64,000 nt of DNA from an uncultured Clostridia bacterium. GTDB lineage: Bacteria > Bacillota > Clostridia > Oscillospirales > Ruminococcaceae. The stretch is from assembly GCA_947586185.1 (NCBI GenBank), contig CANPXN010000003.1, positions 1-64,000 on the forward strand, written 5' to 3'. A model generated the notes under the pieces. That model saw only the letters and a list, made by a program, of their open reading frames with translations. It had not been told where the DNA came from and made no database searches. Positions 45,041 to 55,156 of this stretch are shown one piece after another (the stretch's first letter is position 1; each line of letters opens with the position of its first letter). The position numbers were made by a program, and so were the translations under genes.

Positions 45041-45634
45041 TTATGTGTACAATTTTTTCAGCATTATATATTTTACTACTTTTTCATGTAAATAGCAAGT
45101 AAAATCGCCATTATTTTTTATCATATTCCTGATTTCCGATGAAGAAATAACAACAGCGCCGGTTTTTACAACAAAAACTCTGCCAAATTCCGACAAATTC
45201 TCTGCCGCTTCATACAGCTTCTGAGCGTCGTTTCCCTCTCTTGACACTGCTGCAAGACTCACAAGGGATAGTATGTCCCTGTATCTGAACCAGCTTTCAA
45301 AGCTCAGCAGCATATCGCTTCCAACAAGAAGAAAAAGCTCGTCTTGGGGAAATATTTTTTTAAAATGCTCAGCTGTATAAACAGTATAGCTTTTTCCCTT
45401 ACGCCTTATTTCATAATCGCTTACCTCAAAGCCGTCATATTCCTCCGCTGCAAGGCGGCACATACTCAGCCTGTCCTCCGCAGGGGCATACTCCGAGCTT
45501 GACTTATGGGGAGCTTCGCCAGAAGGCATAATAATTACACGGTCAAGCCCAAGCTGATCTTTTACAGACAGGGCAAGATTCATATGGCCGTTATGAATAG
45601 GGTTAAAGCTGCCTCCAAAAATTCCGATCTTCAT
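45041..45634 (-). CDS. nadD: Nicotinate-nucleotide adenylyltransferase
   Basis: NAD synthesis, 197 aa. GGSFNPIHNGHMNLA is the nucleotidyltransferase HxGH box (residues 8-22), with MPSGEAPHK and ISSSEIRNMI near the end. One base separates it from yhbY. Confidence 0.96.
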   Translation of the reverse strand: MKIGIFGGSFNPIHNGHMNLALSVKDQLGLDRVIIMPSGEAPHKSSSEYAPAEDRLSMCRLAAEEYDGFEVSDYEIRRKGKSYTVYTAEHFKKIFPQDELFLLVGSDMLLSFESWFRYRDILSLVSLAAVSREGNDAQKLYEAAENLSEFGRVFVVKTGAVVISSSEIRNMIKNNGDFTCYLHEKVVKYIMLKKLYT

Positions 45635-45635
45635 A

Positions 45636-45929
45636 TCAGAGCTTTATATTTATTACCGGTTCTTTCGGATTTCTCTTGAAAAGCACAAATCTGCTACCGA
45701 TAACCTGAACCACATCCGAATCTGTTTTTCCGGCGATCTCATCCGCTGCTTCCCTTGCGGTATAACCGCTGTTGTCCAGCACACGGAGCTTGATAAGCTC
45801 TCTTTTTCTCAGCGCTTCGCTTATCTCTGAAATAAGGGTATCGGAAATTCCGCCCTTTCCTATCTGAAAAATTGTGTCCTCTGCAGCCGCAATACCTCTT
45901 AAAGCTGCTCTTTGTTTACTTGTCAGCAT
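45636..45929 (-). CDS. yhbY: YhbY-family RNA-binding protein (CRM domain)
   Basis: 97-aa CRM-domain protein linked to 50S assembly. LTSKQRAALRG opens it, IFQIGKGGISDTL contains the GxxG loop and QVIGSRFVLFKRNP ends it. GGAG lies before ATG 45929 inside the end of rdgB (14-bp overlap). Confidence 0.93.
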   Translation of the reverse strand: MLTSKQRAALRGIAAAEDTIFQIGKGGISDTLISEISEALRKRELIKLRVLDNSGYTAREAADEIAGKTDSDVVQVIGSRFVLFKRNPKEPVINIKL

Positions 45930-46518
45930 ATATTTCTCCTTTATTCGTAAGCATTTCCCTGAATTTTTCAAGAGCCTTTGCCCTATGGCTGACAGTGTTT
46001 TTTTCCTCATCCGAAAGCTGTGCAAAGGAACTTTCGCCATACATAAACACAGGGTCATAGCCAAAACCGTTTTCACCAAGAGGCTCATAGCCTATTTTAC
46101 CACGGCATTTCCCCTCGCAATAGCTTACATTTCCGTTTTCATCTATATAGCATATAACACAGACAAATTCCGCACCTCTGTCCTCTGCATTTTCCATATC
46201 ATGCAGAAGCTTTTCGCATCTGTCAGCGTCCGTAGCGTTTTCTCCGGCATATCGGTGTGAATACACTCCCGGAGCGCCGTTTAAATGATCCACAGAAAGA
46301 CCGCTGTCATCTGCGATCACCGCAGTATGAGCTATGTCGTAAACAGCCTTTGCTTTTAAGTATGCATTCTCACGAAAGGTCGTTCCGGTTTCCTCTGTTT
46401 CAATATCTATTCCTGCGTCCTTCTGGGAAACGGTTTCAAATCCGAGAGGAGTAAGTATTTCTGATATTTCACGAAGCTTACCCTTATTTCCCGTGGCAGC
46501 GATCACCCTTTTACTCAT
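45916..46518 (-). CDS. rdgB: XTP/dITP diphosphatase
   Basis: Cleans non-canonical purine triphosphates. About 200 aa, with IAATGNKGKLREI at the start, ADDSGLSVDHLNGAPGVYS, FGYDPVF and SHRAKAL. I choose ATG 46518 (GGGGA upstream); it overlaps the ftsY stop by 8 bases. Confidence 0.95.
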   Translation of the reverse strand: MSKRVIAATGNKGKLREISEILTPLGFETVSQKDAGIDIETEETGTTFRENAYLKAKAVYDIAHTAVIADDSGLSVDHLNGAPGVYSHRYAGENATDADRCEKLLHDMENAEDRGAEFVCVICYIDENGNVSYCEGKCRGKIGYEPLGENGFGYDPVFMYGESSFAQLSDEEKNTVSHRAKALEKFREMLTNKGEIYADK

Positions 46519-47461
46519 CTTCATTATCCCCGCTGTCTTCCGGCACTGCATCATTTTTTTCAAACAACGCCCTTACAAAATCATGACTGTTAAAGGTCTG
46601 TAGGTCGTCTATCTGTTCCCCGACGCCTATGAGCTTTACCGGAATACCAAGCTCGTTTTTGATTGAAATTACAATACCGCCCTTGGCAGTACCATCAAGC
46701 TTTGTAAGTACTATGCCTGTAATAGGAGCGACCTCCATAAACAGCCTTGCCTGATTTACCGCATTCTGACCTGTTGTAGCGTCAAGCACAAGGAGATTCT
46801 CCTTTGAGCTGCCCTCCGCCTCACGGTCTATTATACGATTTATTTTAGCAAGCTCATCCATAAGGTTTTTCTTGTTGTGAAGTCTTCCTGCGGTATCGCA
46901 TATCAAAACGTCACAGTTTCTTGCCTTTGCAGCGCTGATTGCGTCATATACCACTGATGCCGGGTCAGAGCCCTCTGCATGCTTGACAATATCCACTCCG
47001 GCTCTTTCAGTCCAGACTTCAAGCTGGTCAATGGCGGCTGCTCTGAAAGTATCGGCTGCTGCAACAAGGACCTTTAACCCCTGTTCCCTGTACTGGTGAC
47101 ACAGCTTTCCTATTGTAGTAGTCTTTCCTGCACCGTTGACTCCTATGACCATAATTACCGCAGGCTTGCCGGATATATCTATCTCTGTGTCCTCGCCCAT
47201 CATTTCGGCGACGATCTCCTGTATAAGCTCCATTATCAGAGCAGGGTCGGTAATACCTCTTTCCTTAATGCGCTTTCTCAGCTCTTCACAGATACCTACG
47301 GAGGTTTCAACCCCCATATCGCTCATTATCATTGTTTCCTCAAGCTGTTCAAACAGCTCCTCATCAATTTTAGTAAAGGAATTTACTACCCTCTGCATTT
47401 TCTGGATCATGGAATCCTTTGTCTTGCGGAGTCCCTCTTTTATCTTGTTGAAAAATCCCAT
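46511..47461 (-). CDS. ftsY: Signal recognition particle receptor FtsY
   Basis: SRP-receptor GTPase, 316 aa, with NG domains only; the long acidic A domain is absent. P-loop GVNGAGKTTTIGKL (about 110-123), DTFRAAAIDQLEVW, VLICDTAGRLHNK and TKLDGTAKGG. Follows smc by 23 bp, the usual smc-ftsY pairing. Confidence 0.97.
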   Translation of the reverse strand: MGFFNKIKEGLRKTKDSMIQKMQRVVNSFTKIDEELFEQLEETMIMSDMGVETSVGICEELRKRIKERGITDPALIMELIQEIVAEMMGEDTEIDISGKPAVIMVIGVNGAGKTTTIGKLCHQYREQGLKVLVAAADTFRAAAIDQLEVWTERAGVDIVKHAEGSDPASVVYDAISAAKARNCDVLICDTAGRLHNKKNLMDELAKINRIIDREAEGSSKENLLVLDATTGQNAVNQARLFMEVAPITGIVLTKLDGTAKGGIVISIKNELGIPVKLIGVGEQIDDLQTFNSHDFVRALFEKNDAVPEDSGDNEDE

Positions 47462-47484
47462 ATCAGATTCTCCTTTCGGCAGTT

Positions 47485-50400
47485 TTACTGCTGTGAAATA
47501 TTGTCGATATCTACCTGCTCCATTTTAAGGAGCTTTGAAATGCCGTCCTCCTGCATTGTTACGCCGTAAAGAACGTTTGCCTCCTCCATAGCGCTTCGCC
47601 TGTGAGTAACAAGAACAAACTGTGTATTATCCGTAAATCTTTTTAAGTACTGGGCGTATTTTTTAACATTCGCCTCATCAAGAGCTGCGTCGATCTCGTC
47701 AAGAATGCAGAACGGCGCAGGTCTCAGCCTGAGTATTGCAAAGTAAATACAGATCGCTACAAATGACTGCTCTCCGCCGGAAAGTGAAATAAGGTTCTTT
47801 ATAACCTTTCCCGGAGGCGCAACTCTTATTTCAATACCGGATTCAAGAACATTTTCCGGATCTGTAAGAACAAGCTCCGCCTTTCCTCCACCGAAAAGCT
47901 CAGTAAAGATTTCCCTAAAATTATTATTGATTATAACAAAGCTCTCTGCAAATATCCTGCACATATCCCCTGTCAGATCCTCAATAAGCTTTTCAAGCTC
48001 CCGTTTAGAGGACTTTACATCGTCAAGCTGCTCCGAAAGAAACTTGTATCTTTCCGAAACTTCCTTGTATTCCTCGATAGCGCCTACGTTTACGTTTCCC
48101 AATGCTCTGATCTTCGACTTTACCTCATTGAGCTTTTTCTGAGCGTCCATTACGTCTTCGATCTTGACCGCAAATGCCTCCGCCTCAGAACGTGTCATTT
48201 CATAGACCTCAAAAAGCTGGGAGATAATGCTGTCAAAATCCCTCTGTGAAGAAAGCTTTCTTTCTTCTATTCTTGAAATATCCCTTGAAAGCCTTTCCTT
48301 CGACTCGTTTATAGCTTTAAGACCGCTTCTCAGCTGAGTAATATGCATATCCTGCTGACTGTGAATTTTCTGCCAGCTGCTTATGTCATTATTATACCCC
48401 TCTATCTTAGAGCTTATCTGTTCAAGCTGTTTTTTTCTCTCTTCTATAAGAGCCTTTTTTTCAGAAATAAGCTCAGTATACCTTTTCAGTTCCTCATCAA
48501 GCTGTTTTGCGTGATTTACAGCCTCTATACCGGATCGCTTCAGCGCTGCAAGCTCGTTTCCGGCAGCCTCCCTGTCCTTTACAAGCTCGGTTTCATGGAT
48601 TTTAAGCTCTGACATTTTTCCGGAAAGCTCCTCACGCTTTTCCTGAAGCTCTTTCTGAACTCCCTGCTTATCAGCAAGACCTTTTTCAGCCGCTTCTATT
48701 CTCTTTTCAACATCTTCAAGCTCACTTTCCGATGATTTTATTTCAAGTGACGCTGCGCTCTTTTTCTCAGCAAGCCTTTCAAGCTGCTGACCATAGTCTT
48801 TAAGCTGAACTTCCGTCTGCTCCAAAAGCGCTGATGCTCTTGAAAGCTCCGACTCAAATTTTATCTTATCAGAAGCTATTTCGTCATGCTCAGCTTTAAG
48901 CTGTTCAGTTTCATATTTAAGCTTTTTAGCCTCTCCCTCAGTTTTTTCAAACTGCTTTCTAAGCTCCTCCTGCTTTGCTGAAAGCTCTGCTATATCGCCC
49001 TCCAAAGCGTCAAGCTCGTTTCTTCTGGAAATAATTCCCGAAGAATGCGCAGCAGAGCCTCCGGTAAAGGAACCTCCTGCATTTATCACCTGACCGTCAA
49101 GGGTCACTATCCTGAACTTATAGCCGTATTTTTTAGCAATAAGAGCTGCTGCATCAATATCCTCAGCAACGACAGTTCTTCCTAAAAGAGAATTTATAAT
49201 ACCGGTGTACTCGCTGTCAAATTCCACCAGCTCACATGCCAAAGCTACAAAGCCATCTTCATTATATACTCTCTTTTCCGCAAGAATATTTCCCCTTACA
49301 GCCGTCATAGGCAGGAATGTTGCACGTCCGCTTTTCTGCTCCTTCAACAGATTTATACATCTTTTCGCAGTGGTATCGTTTTCAACCACGATGTTCTGCA
49401 TTGCTCCTCCAAGAGCTGTCTCGATTGCCGGAGCGTATTTCTGCTCAGTGCTTATAAGCTGGGCAACTGTGCCTCTTATACCACTTATTCGTCCCTGGGA
49501 GGAGGCTTTCATTACAGCCTTTACGCTTCGTGCAAAGCCCTCCATATTACTCTCAAGATCGCTCAGAACCTTTCTGCGCTGCTGCTTTTCCTTCAAAGCA
49601 AGAAGTGTATCATCATGCTCCTTCTTCAGAGCTTTAAGCTTTTCAGACTTTCCGTTATAGAGCTTTATATAGCCGTTTGCCCTGTTTGCAGCATCTGTAA
49701 GCTTTTCCTTTGTTTTATCTATAACAGCTTCAAGCTCCGATCTTTCCTTTTCATAGCCTTCTGCCTGCTGAGAAAGTGAAAGCTTCAAGCCTGATATATG
49801 CTCAAGCTGTTCATCTGCCTCTTTAACCGAGGTATTTGAAGAGCTTATTACCGATTTAAGCTCGCTTTGCTTAATATAAAGTCCGTTTATTTCACTGCCA
49901 GCCTTGTCATAGCTTTCGCCCACATTTCTGCTCTTTAAGTCAAGCCTGTCAAATGCTTCACGAGCAGCCTTTATTTCAGCCTTTACTTTTTCAGTTTCTC
50001 TGTCGATTTCCTCAATACGCTTTATATGTTCTTTTACGTTTTCATCAAGGTTTTCACGCTGGAGCTTTTCATCCTCCAGCTGCTTTTTCACTGATGCAAG
50101 GGAATTTTCCCCGTGGGAAATATCGTTTTCACATACTGCGATATCTGATCTGAACTGTGACGAGCTTTGCTCCGTCTGCAAAATAGCGCTGCGCAGCTCC
50201 TCGATTTTTATGGTGCTTTCCTGCATTTTTGCATAGCCGTCCTGGATTTTCTGCTCCTCACGCTCAATATCATGCTCGATATTTTCATACTCGCCCTTAT
50301 TTGCAAGAAGCGATTCGTCAAGCTCCGAAAGACGTGCCTTTAGCTCCTCAAGCCTGTTTACCCATACGGATATCTCAAGGCTTTTTCTTTCCTCTGCAAG

Positions 50401-51051
50401 AACAACAAACTTTTCAGCCTTTTCAGCCTGATGCTTTAAAGGCCCCACACGCTCCTCAAGCTCTGAAACAATATCATTGAGCCTTAAAAGATTATCCTGT
50501 GCTGCGTCAAGCTTTCTCTGAGCCTCGATTTTCTTATACCGAAACTTTGAGATTCCTGCCGCCTCCTCAAAGATATCACGTCTGTCACCGCTTTTAGCGC
50601 TTACGATCTCGGCAATTCTTCCCTGACCGATAATTGAATATCCGTCACGTCCAAGACCGGTATCCATAAACAGCTCGTTTATATCCTTGAGCCTAACATT
50701 TTTTCCGTTTATCTTATATTCGCTCTCGCCGCTCCTGTAAAGCTTTCTTGTAACGCTTACTTCCTTCTCCTCAGTTTGCAGTTCTCCCGAGGAATTGTCT
50801 ATAGTAAGCGTTACCATTGCAAAGCCCACAGGCTTTCTTGCAACTGTTCCGGAAAAAATAACGTCCTCCATTTTGTTGCCCCTCAGAGTTTTGGTGGACT
50901 GTTCCCCCAAAACCCATCGCACTGAGTCGCCAATATTACTTTTTCCGCTGCCGTTAGGTCCTACAACTGCTGTAAGCCCCTTGTCAAAGGTAAGCTTTAC
51001 CTTATCCGGAAAGGACTTAAAGCCCTGAAGTTCCAGTGATTTTAAGTACAT
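47485..51051 (-). CDS. smc: Chromosome segregation SMC protein
   Basis: Condensin ATPase, 1188 aa. Walker A GPNGSGKSNIGDSVRWVLGE is at 32-51, two long coiled coils flank a hinge at about 515-670, and the signature LSGGEQSFVAICIYFA plus Walker B FCILDEIDAALDEANV end it. GGAG eight bases before ATG lies in a hairpin-forming leader. Confidence 0.98.
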   Translation of the reverse strand: MYLKSLELQGFKSFPDKVKLTFDKGLTAVVGPNGSGKSNIGDSVRWVLGEQSTKTLRGNKMEDVIFSGTVARKPVGFAMVTLTIDNSSGELQTEEKEVSVTRKLYRSGESEYKINGKNVRLKDINELFMDTGLGRDGYSIIGQGRIAEIVSAKSGDRRDIFEEAAGISKFRYKKIEAQRKLDAAQDNLLRLNDIVSELEERVGPLKHQAEKAEKFVVLAEERKSLEISVWVNRLEELKARLSELDESLLANKGEYENIEHDIEREEQKIQDGYAKMQESTIKIEELRSAILQTEQSSSQFRSDIAVCENDISHGENSLASVKKQLEDEKLQRENLDENVKEHIKRIEEIDRETEKVKAEIKAAREAFDRLDLKSRNVGESYDKAGSEINGLYIKQSELKSVISSSNTSVKEADEQLEHISGLKLSLSQQAEGYEKERSELEAVIDKTKEKLTDAANRANGYIKLYNGKSEKLKALKKEHDDTLLALKEKQQRRKVLSDLESNMEGFARSVKAVMKASSQGRISGIRGTVAQLISTEQKYAPAIETALGGAMQNIVVENDTTAKRCINLLKEQKSGRATFLPMTAVRGNILAEKRVYNEDGFVALACELVEFDSEYTGIINSLLGRTVVAEDIDAAALIAKKYGYKFRIVTLDGQVINAGGSFTGGSAAHSSGIISRRNELDALEGDIAELSAKQEELRKQFEKTEGEAKKLKYETEQLKAEHDEIASDKIKFESELSRASALLEQTEVQLKDYGQQLERLAEKKSAASLEIKSSESELEDVEKRIEAAEKGLADKQGVQKELQEKREELSGKMSELKIHETELVKDREAAGNELAALKRSGIEAVNHAKQLDEELKRYTELISEKKALIEERKKQLEQISSKIEGYNNDISSWQKIHSQQDMHITQLRSGLKAINESKERLSRDISRIEERKLSSQRDFDSIISQLFEVYEMTRSEAEAFAVKIEDVMDAQKKLNEVKSKIRALGNVNVGAIEEYKEVSERYKFLSEQLDDVKSSKRELEKLIEDLTGDMCRIFAESFVIINNNFREIFTELFGGGKAELVLTDPENVLESGIEIRVAPPGKVIKNLISLSGGEQSFVAICIYFAILRLRPAPFCILDEIDAALDEANVKKYAQYLKRFTDNTQFVLVTHRRSAMEEANVLYGVTMQEDGISKLLKMEQVDIDNISQQ

Positions 51052-51054
51052 ATA

Positions 51055-51100
51055 TCAATCTCCATTCTGCCGCACAGACAGCGGCAAAACGCCTGTCTGA
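51055..51100. repeat. Inverted repeats around the smc ribosome binding site
   Basis: TGCCGC...GCGGCA and CAGACAG...CTGTCTG stand just upstream of smc on the minus strand. The minus-strand 17-mer GCGGCAGAATGGAGATT is identical to that upstream of rsfS. Confidence 0.6.
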
Positions 51101-51110
51101 AATATTTATG

Positions 51111-52145
51111 CTATACTATGAGCCTGCACTGATATTTAGGTACGCTTTCATCACCGCATACCTTTATATCAACGCCCTTTTCTCTGAAATAGCTGACATT
51201 GGACTTTTTATGTCCCAGAGCCTTGCTTATACACGAGGGATTTACTTCAAAGACGCACACCGGCTTTTTAATCCGCCATGCTGCAAGTCTTACGATTCCG
51301 TAATCCTTAACGGAATTGATGATCTGATCTTCCATCTTCCGTCTGTAAATGTAGCTTTCACAAAGCTCCTTGAATGCAGGATGATAAAAGCCTGCGACCA
51401 TATCCCCCGATACCTCATCGGAGGCATGAAGTCCGCATCTTATTACCTCTATATTTTTATCCGCAAACTTTTCCAGCATAAATGCGCAAAGCTCCACAAT
51501 ATGCTCAAAGGAATCAAGCTTATACTCACCGCTTTCATAAAGCTCTGCAAGCCTTGTACCTTTAAGCACTGCCACAGGATATATTCTCACTGTATCCGGA
51601 TGAATATTTATGATCCTGTCGGCAGTGTCAAGCTCGTCTTTATATCGGCTTTGATAAAGCCCTACCATCATTTGCAGACCCAGCTCAAATCCGCAGCTTC
51701 TGATAAGCTCACAGGCTTTGTAAACGTCCTCCACTGTATGTCCCCTGTCGTTTGCTTTCAGAACATGATTTTTCATGCTCTGCGCTCCAAGCTCAATTGC
51801 CGTCACGCCGTATTTTTTAAGAATGCCCAGAACCTCTTCGTCAATAAAGTCCGGACGGGTAGAAATACGAATCCCATGGAATCCGTCCTCTCCCAGAAAT
51901 TCATTGGCAGCCTTTAAAAGCTCCGTCATATAGCTCCTGTCAATAGCGGTAAAGCTGCCTCCGAAAAAGGCGATCTCACAGTTTTTCTTATCCTTTACTT
52001 CATTCATTGCCTGTGAGCAAATGTGCCTTACATCTTCTGATGTGGGAGCAGTCTGCTGACCGCTGATAGTCCTCTGGTTACAGAAGCTGCACATATGAGG
52101 ACATCCGGCATGGGGAACAAAAATCGAAATATTACTATGCGCCAC
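51111..52145 (-). CDS. Elp3-like radical SAM protein
   Basis: 344 aa. CPHMCSFC at about 15-22 is the CxxxCxxC 4Fe-4S cluster site, FFGGSFTAID follows, and ELGAQSM is typical of the Elp3/HemN-related branch. It lacks the C-terminal acetyltransferase domain of true Elp3. Its place between rnc and smc is conserved in clostridia. The substrate is unknown; tRNA modification is a guess. It overlaps rnc by 11 bp. Confidence 0.88.
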   Translation of the reverse strand: MAHSNISIFVPHAGCPHMCSFCNQRTISGQQTAPTSEDVRHICSQAMNEVKDKKNCEIAFFGGSFTAIDRSYMTELLKAANEFLGEDGFHGIRISTRPDFIDEEVLGILKKYGVTAIELGAQSMKNHVLKANDRGHTVEDVYKACELIRSCGFELGLQMMVGLYQSRYKDELDTADRIINIHPDTVRIYPVAVLKGTRLAELYESGEYKLDSFEHIVELCAFMLEKFADKNIEVIRCGLHASDEVSGDMVAGFYHPAFKELCESYIYRRKMEDQIINSVKDYGIVRLAAWRIKKPVCVFEVNPSCISKALGHKKSNVSYFREKGVDIKVCGDESVPKYQCRLIV

Positions 52146-52833
52146 AGCCCATCAGCTCCAGCGCTTCCTTTGCAGCCATCTGTTCGGCTTCCTTTTTGCT
52201 TTTACCAATACCTGTTCCTATTACGTTTGAGTTTAAACAAACCTGAACTTTAAAAGCCTTATTGTGATCAGGGCCGCTCTGGGACACAAGCTGATACTCG
52301 ATTTTTTCCTCCGGATTTTTCTGTATGATCTCCTGCAAAACCGTTTTATAATCATGAAAGGACACCGTCCTGCGACAGTCTATATCCTCAGGGATAAACC
52401 GCAGTATATGCTTTGTAGCAGACTCCAGTCCTCCGTCAAGATATACAGCCGCTATCACAGCTTCAAAGGCATCCGCAAGAATAGAGGCTCTTGAACGCCC
52501 TCCGGTATTTTCCTCTCCCTTTCCCAAAAGGAGATATTTTCCAAGATCAATTTGTAATGCGAATCCATGAAGCGCCTTTTCACACACTAAAGACGCCCTT
52601 ATCTTAGTAAGCTCTCCCTCCGGAAGATGCTTGAAGTGCGTAAACAGATACTGTGAAACAACAATTGACAAAACGCTGTCCCCTAAAAACTCAAGGCGCT
52701 CGTTGCTGTGTCTTACCTTACGCTTTTCATTTGCATAGGATGAATGCGACAAGGCTTCCGTTATAAGCTGTTTATTTTTAAAAGTATAACCGATCTTCTT
52801 TTCAAGTTCTTCAATATTTCCCGTAATTTCCAT
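52135..52833 (-). CDS. rnc: Ribonuclease III
   Basis: 232 aa double-strand RNase. Signature NERLEFLGDSVLSIVVS; ILADAFEAVIAAVYLDGG; C-terminal dsRNA-binding domain from about 155 to the end. Only one base separates it from plsX; acpP, often between them, is absent here. Confidence 0.97.
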   Translation of the reverse strand: MEITGNIEELEKKIGYTFKNKQLITEALSHSSYANEKRKVRHSNERLEFLGDSVLSIVVSQYLFTHFKHLPEGELTKIRASLVCEKALHGFALQIDLGKYLLLGKGEENTGGRSRASILADAFEAVIAAVYLDGGLESATKHILRFIPEDIDCRRTVSFHDYKTVLQEIIQKNPEEKIEYQLVSQSGPDHNKAFKVQVCLNSNVIGTGIGKSKKEAEQMAAKEALELMGCGA

Positions 52834-52834
52834 A

Positions 52835-53833
52835 TTATTTTCCTTTGATAGTATTCATAGACCTGATTATTGTTTCCGTAACCTTACCGTCAACGCATGC
52901 CTTTGCCTGCCTTATTGCATTGTAAAAGGCCTTTGCGTCAGAGCTTCCATGAGCCTTGATCACAGGCTTTGAAACGCCCATGAGCACAGCTCCTCCCTCT
53001 TCGGTATAGTCCATCTGTTTTTTCAGATCCTTAATTTTTCCTATTACACATAAAGCCGAAAGCTTTGAAAGTATGCCTCCGGAAAAAAGACCTTTAAGCT
53101 TTCCGCCAAAGAAAAGGCCCATACCCTCATAAAGCTTTAAAACTGTATTTCCGGTAAAGCCGTCCGTTACGATTACGTCAAAGTCGCCTTTTGGAATATC
53201 CCTTGCCTCTACGTTGCCGCAGAAATTCACGGAGGATTCCTTCAAAAGCTTGTATGCTTCAAGCTCAAGCTCTCTGCCCTTTGTATCCTCAGCTCCGACA
53301 TTCACAAGTCCGACCTTAGGAGCTTTTATTCCCTTTACCTTTTCCATATATGCTGACGCCATTACCGCAAACTGTACCAGCATTTCCGGACGGCAGTCTA
53401 TATTTGCTCCAGCGTCAACAAGCATTATTCTGCCCTTATTGCTTGGAAGGATCGGCGCAAGAGCCGCTCTCTTTATGCCCTTGATCCTTTTGGCTATAAA
53501 GGTTGAGCCAACAACAAGAGCCCCGGTACTGCCTGCGCTTAAAAATGCGTCGCCCTTATCCTCGCTGAGAGCTTTAAGTCCCACAGCCATTGAACAGTCA
53601 GAACAGCTCTTTATTATTTCAGTCGGTTCTTCATGAATATCTATGACCTTATCCGTATGTATAATGCCCATTTTTTCAAGACTTATATTATTTTCCTCTG
53701 CGGCTTTTTTTATTATATTTTCATTGCCTGTAAGAGTAATTTCAACGCCAAGCTTAGAAACTGCCATTTCACAGCCTCTGAGGACCTCCAAAGGCGCATT
53801 GTCCCCTCCGAATGCATCAACGATAATATTCAT
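52835..53833 (-). CDS. plsX: Phosphate acyltransferase PlsX
   Basis: Makes acyl-phosphate from acyl-ACP for phospholipids. 332 aa; starts VDAFGGDNAPLEVLRG, has FLSAGSTGALVVGSTFI, LVDAGANIDCRPE and VTDGFTGNTVLKLYEG. No fapR or fab genes are adjacent, which is unusual for plsX. Confidence 0.96.
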   Translation of the reverse strand: MNIIVDAFGGDNAPLEVLRGCEMAVSKLGVEITLTGNENIIKKAAEENNISLEKMGIIHTDKVIDIHEEPTEIIKSCSDCSMAVGLKALSEDKGDAFLSAGSTGALVVGSTFIAKRIKGIKRAALAPILPSNKGRIMLVDAGANIDCRPEMLVQFAVMASAYMEKVKGIKAPKVGLVNVGAEDTKGRELELEAYKLLKESSVNFCGNVEARDIPKGDFDVIVTDGFTGNTVLKLYEGMGLFFGGKLKGLFSGGILSKLSALCVIGKIKDLKKQMDYTEEGGAVLMGVSKPVIKAHGSSDAKAFYNAIRQAKACVDGKVTETIIRSMNTIKGK

Positions 53834-53848
53834 TATATCACCCTTTCC

Positions 53849-55153
53849 TCAGGCATTTTCCTGAAGAGTATTTTTAAGAGCTATTATGGCTCTGTCCGCA
53901 TATGCTCCATATTTAAGCTTTTTATCACGAATCCTCTCGCCAAGCGCCGGCAGTATTCCCATATTGCAGCCCATTGGCTGAAATTCTCCGCTGCATCCTC
54001 CGCTTATATAAGCGGCAAGAGCGCCTATCATAGTTTCGGGAGGAAGTATAAGAGGTTTCTTTCCTGTAATATCCCTAACCATGTTTATTCCCGCCATAAT
54101 TCCGCTTGCAGCCGATTCAATATAGCCTTCCACTCCCGTTATCTGACCTGCAAAGTAAATATCAGAGTCAGATCTCAGGCGGTAGCTCGGCTCAAGAAGC
54201 TTGGGACTATTTATAAAAGAATTTCGGTGCATAACACCATATCTTACAAACTCAGCGTTTTCAAGACCCGGTATCATGGAAAAAACTCTTTTCTGCTCAC
54301 CGAATTTAAGATTTGTCTGAAACCCCACAAGGTTGTACATAGTACCCTCACGATTTTCCTTTCTAAGCTGCACCACTGCATAAGGACGCTTTCCTGTTCT
54401 CTTATCAGTAAGTCCCACCGGTTTCAAAGGTCCAAAACGCATTGTATCCTCGCCTCGTTTAGCCAGCACCTCAACAGGCATACAGCCCTCGTAAACTCTG
54501 AAAGCCTCTTTATCAAATTCCTTAAGCTCAGCGCTTTCAGCTGTGATAAGGGCACTGTAAAAGCTTAGATATTCCTCTTTATCCATAGGACAGTTTATAT
54601 AGTCGGCATCTCCCCTGTCATACCTTGAAGCGAAAAACACCTTTTCCTTATCAAGGCTGTCGTAGGTAACAATAGGAGCTGCTGCGTCAAAAAAGCTCAG
54701 ATATCTGCCGCACTTTCGGCTTATGCTCTCAGCCAGAGCGCCGGAGGTAAGCGGACCTGTTGCAATTATAACCTTACCCTCCGGTATTTCCACAGCTTCC
54801 TCCCCGATAACATTTATGAGAGGATGCCTTACTATCTTCTCCGTTACCATATCTGAAAATTTCTTACGGTCAACAGCCAAAGCTCCTCCAGCTTCAACAG
54901 CGGTCAGCTTTGCACATGGAACGATAACGGAACCTAAAAGCTCCATTTCCTCCTTTAAAAGTCCGGCAGCGGACTCATGCCTTGCTGCCTTGAGGGAATT
55001 TGAGCATACCAGCTCTGCAAGCCCCTCATAGTGATGAGCCGGAGAGTATTTTTTTGGCTTCATTTCATACAGGTTGACTTTTATTCCAGCTGATGCAAGC
55101 TGCCATGCAGCCTCACAGCCGGCAAGTCCTCCGCCGATAACAGTAACTGTCAT
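53849..55153 (-). CDS. trmFO: TrmFO, folate/FAD tRNA uracil-54 methyltransferase
   Basis: Makes ribothymidine 54 in tRNA using methylene-THF. 434 aa. FAD-binding GGGLAGCEAAWQLA at 7-20, VCSNSLKA and ATGPLTSGAL are typical, as is the late QITGVEGYIESAASG. Three bases from topA, the conserved topA-trmFO pair. Confidence 0.96.
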   Translation of the reverse strand: MTVTVIGGGLAGCEAAWQLASAGIKVNLYEMKPKKYSPAHHYEGLAELVCSNSLKAARHESAAGLLKEEMELLGSVIVPCAKLTAVEAGGALAVDRKKFSDMVTEKIVRHPLINVIGEEAVEIPEGKVIIATGPLTSGALAESISRKCGRYLSFFDAAAPIVTYDSLDKEKVFFASRYDRGDADYINCPMDKEEYLSFYSALITAESAELKEFDKEAFRVYEGCMPVEVLAKRGEDTMRFGPLKPVGLTDKRTGKRPYAVVQLRKENREGTMYNLVGFQTNLKFGEQKRVFSMIPGLENAEFVRYGVMHRNSFINSPKLLEPSYRLRSDSDIYFAGQITGVEGYIESAASGIMAGINMVRDITGKKPLILPPETMIGALAAYISGGCSGEFQPMGCNMGILPALGERIRDKKLKYGAYADRAIIALKNTLQENA

Positions 55154-55156
55154 ATA

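Noticed and set aside
49205-49660. Plus-strand frames within smc, such as 49205-49660
   Set aside because: They are antisense to coiled-coil coding sequence, serine-rich by composition and have no start signals.
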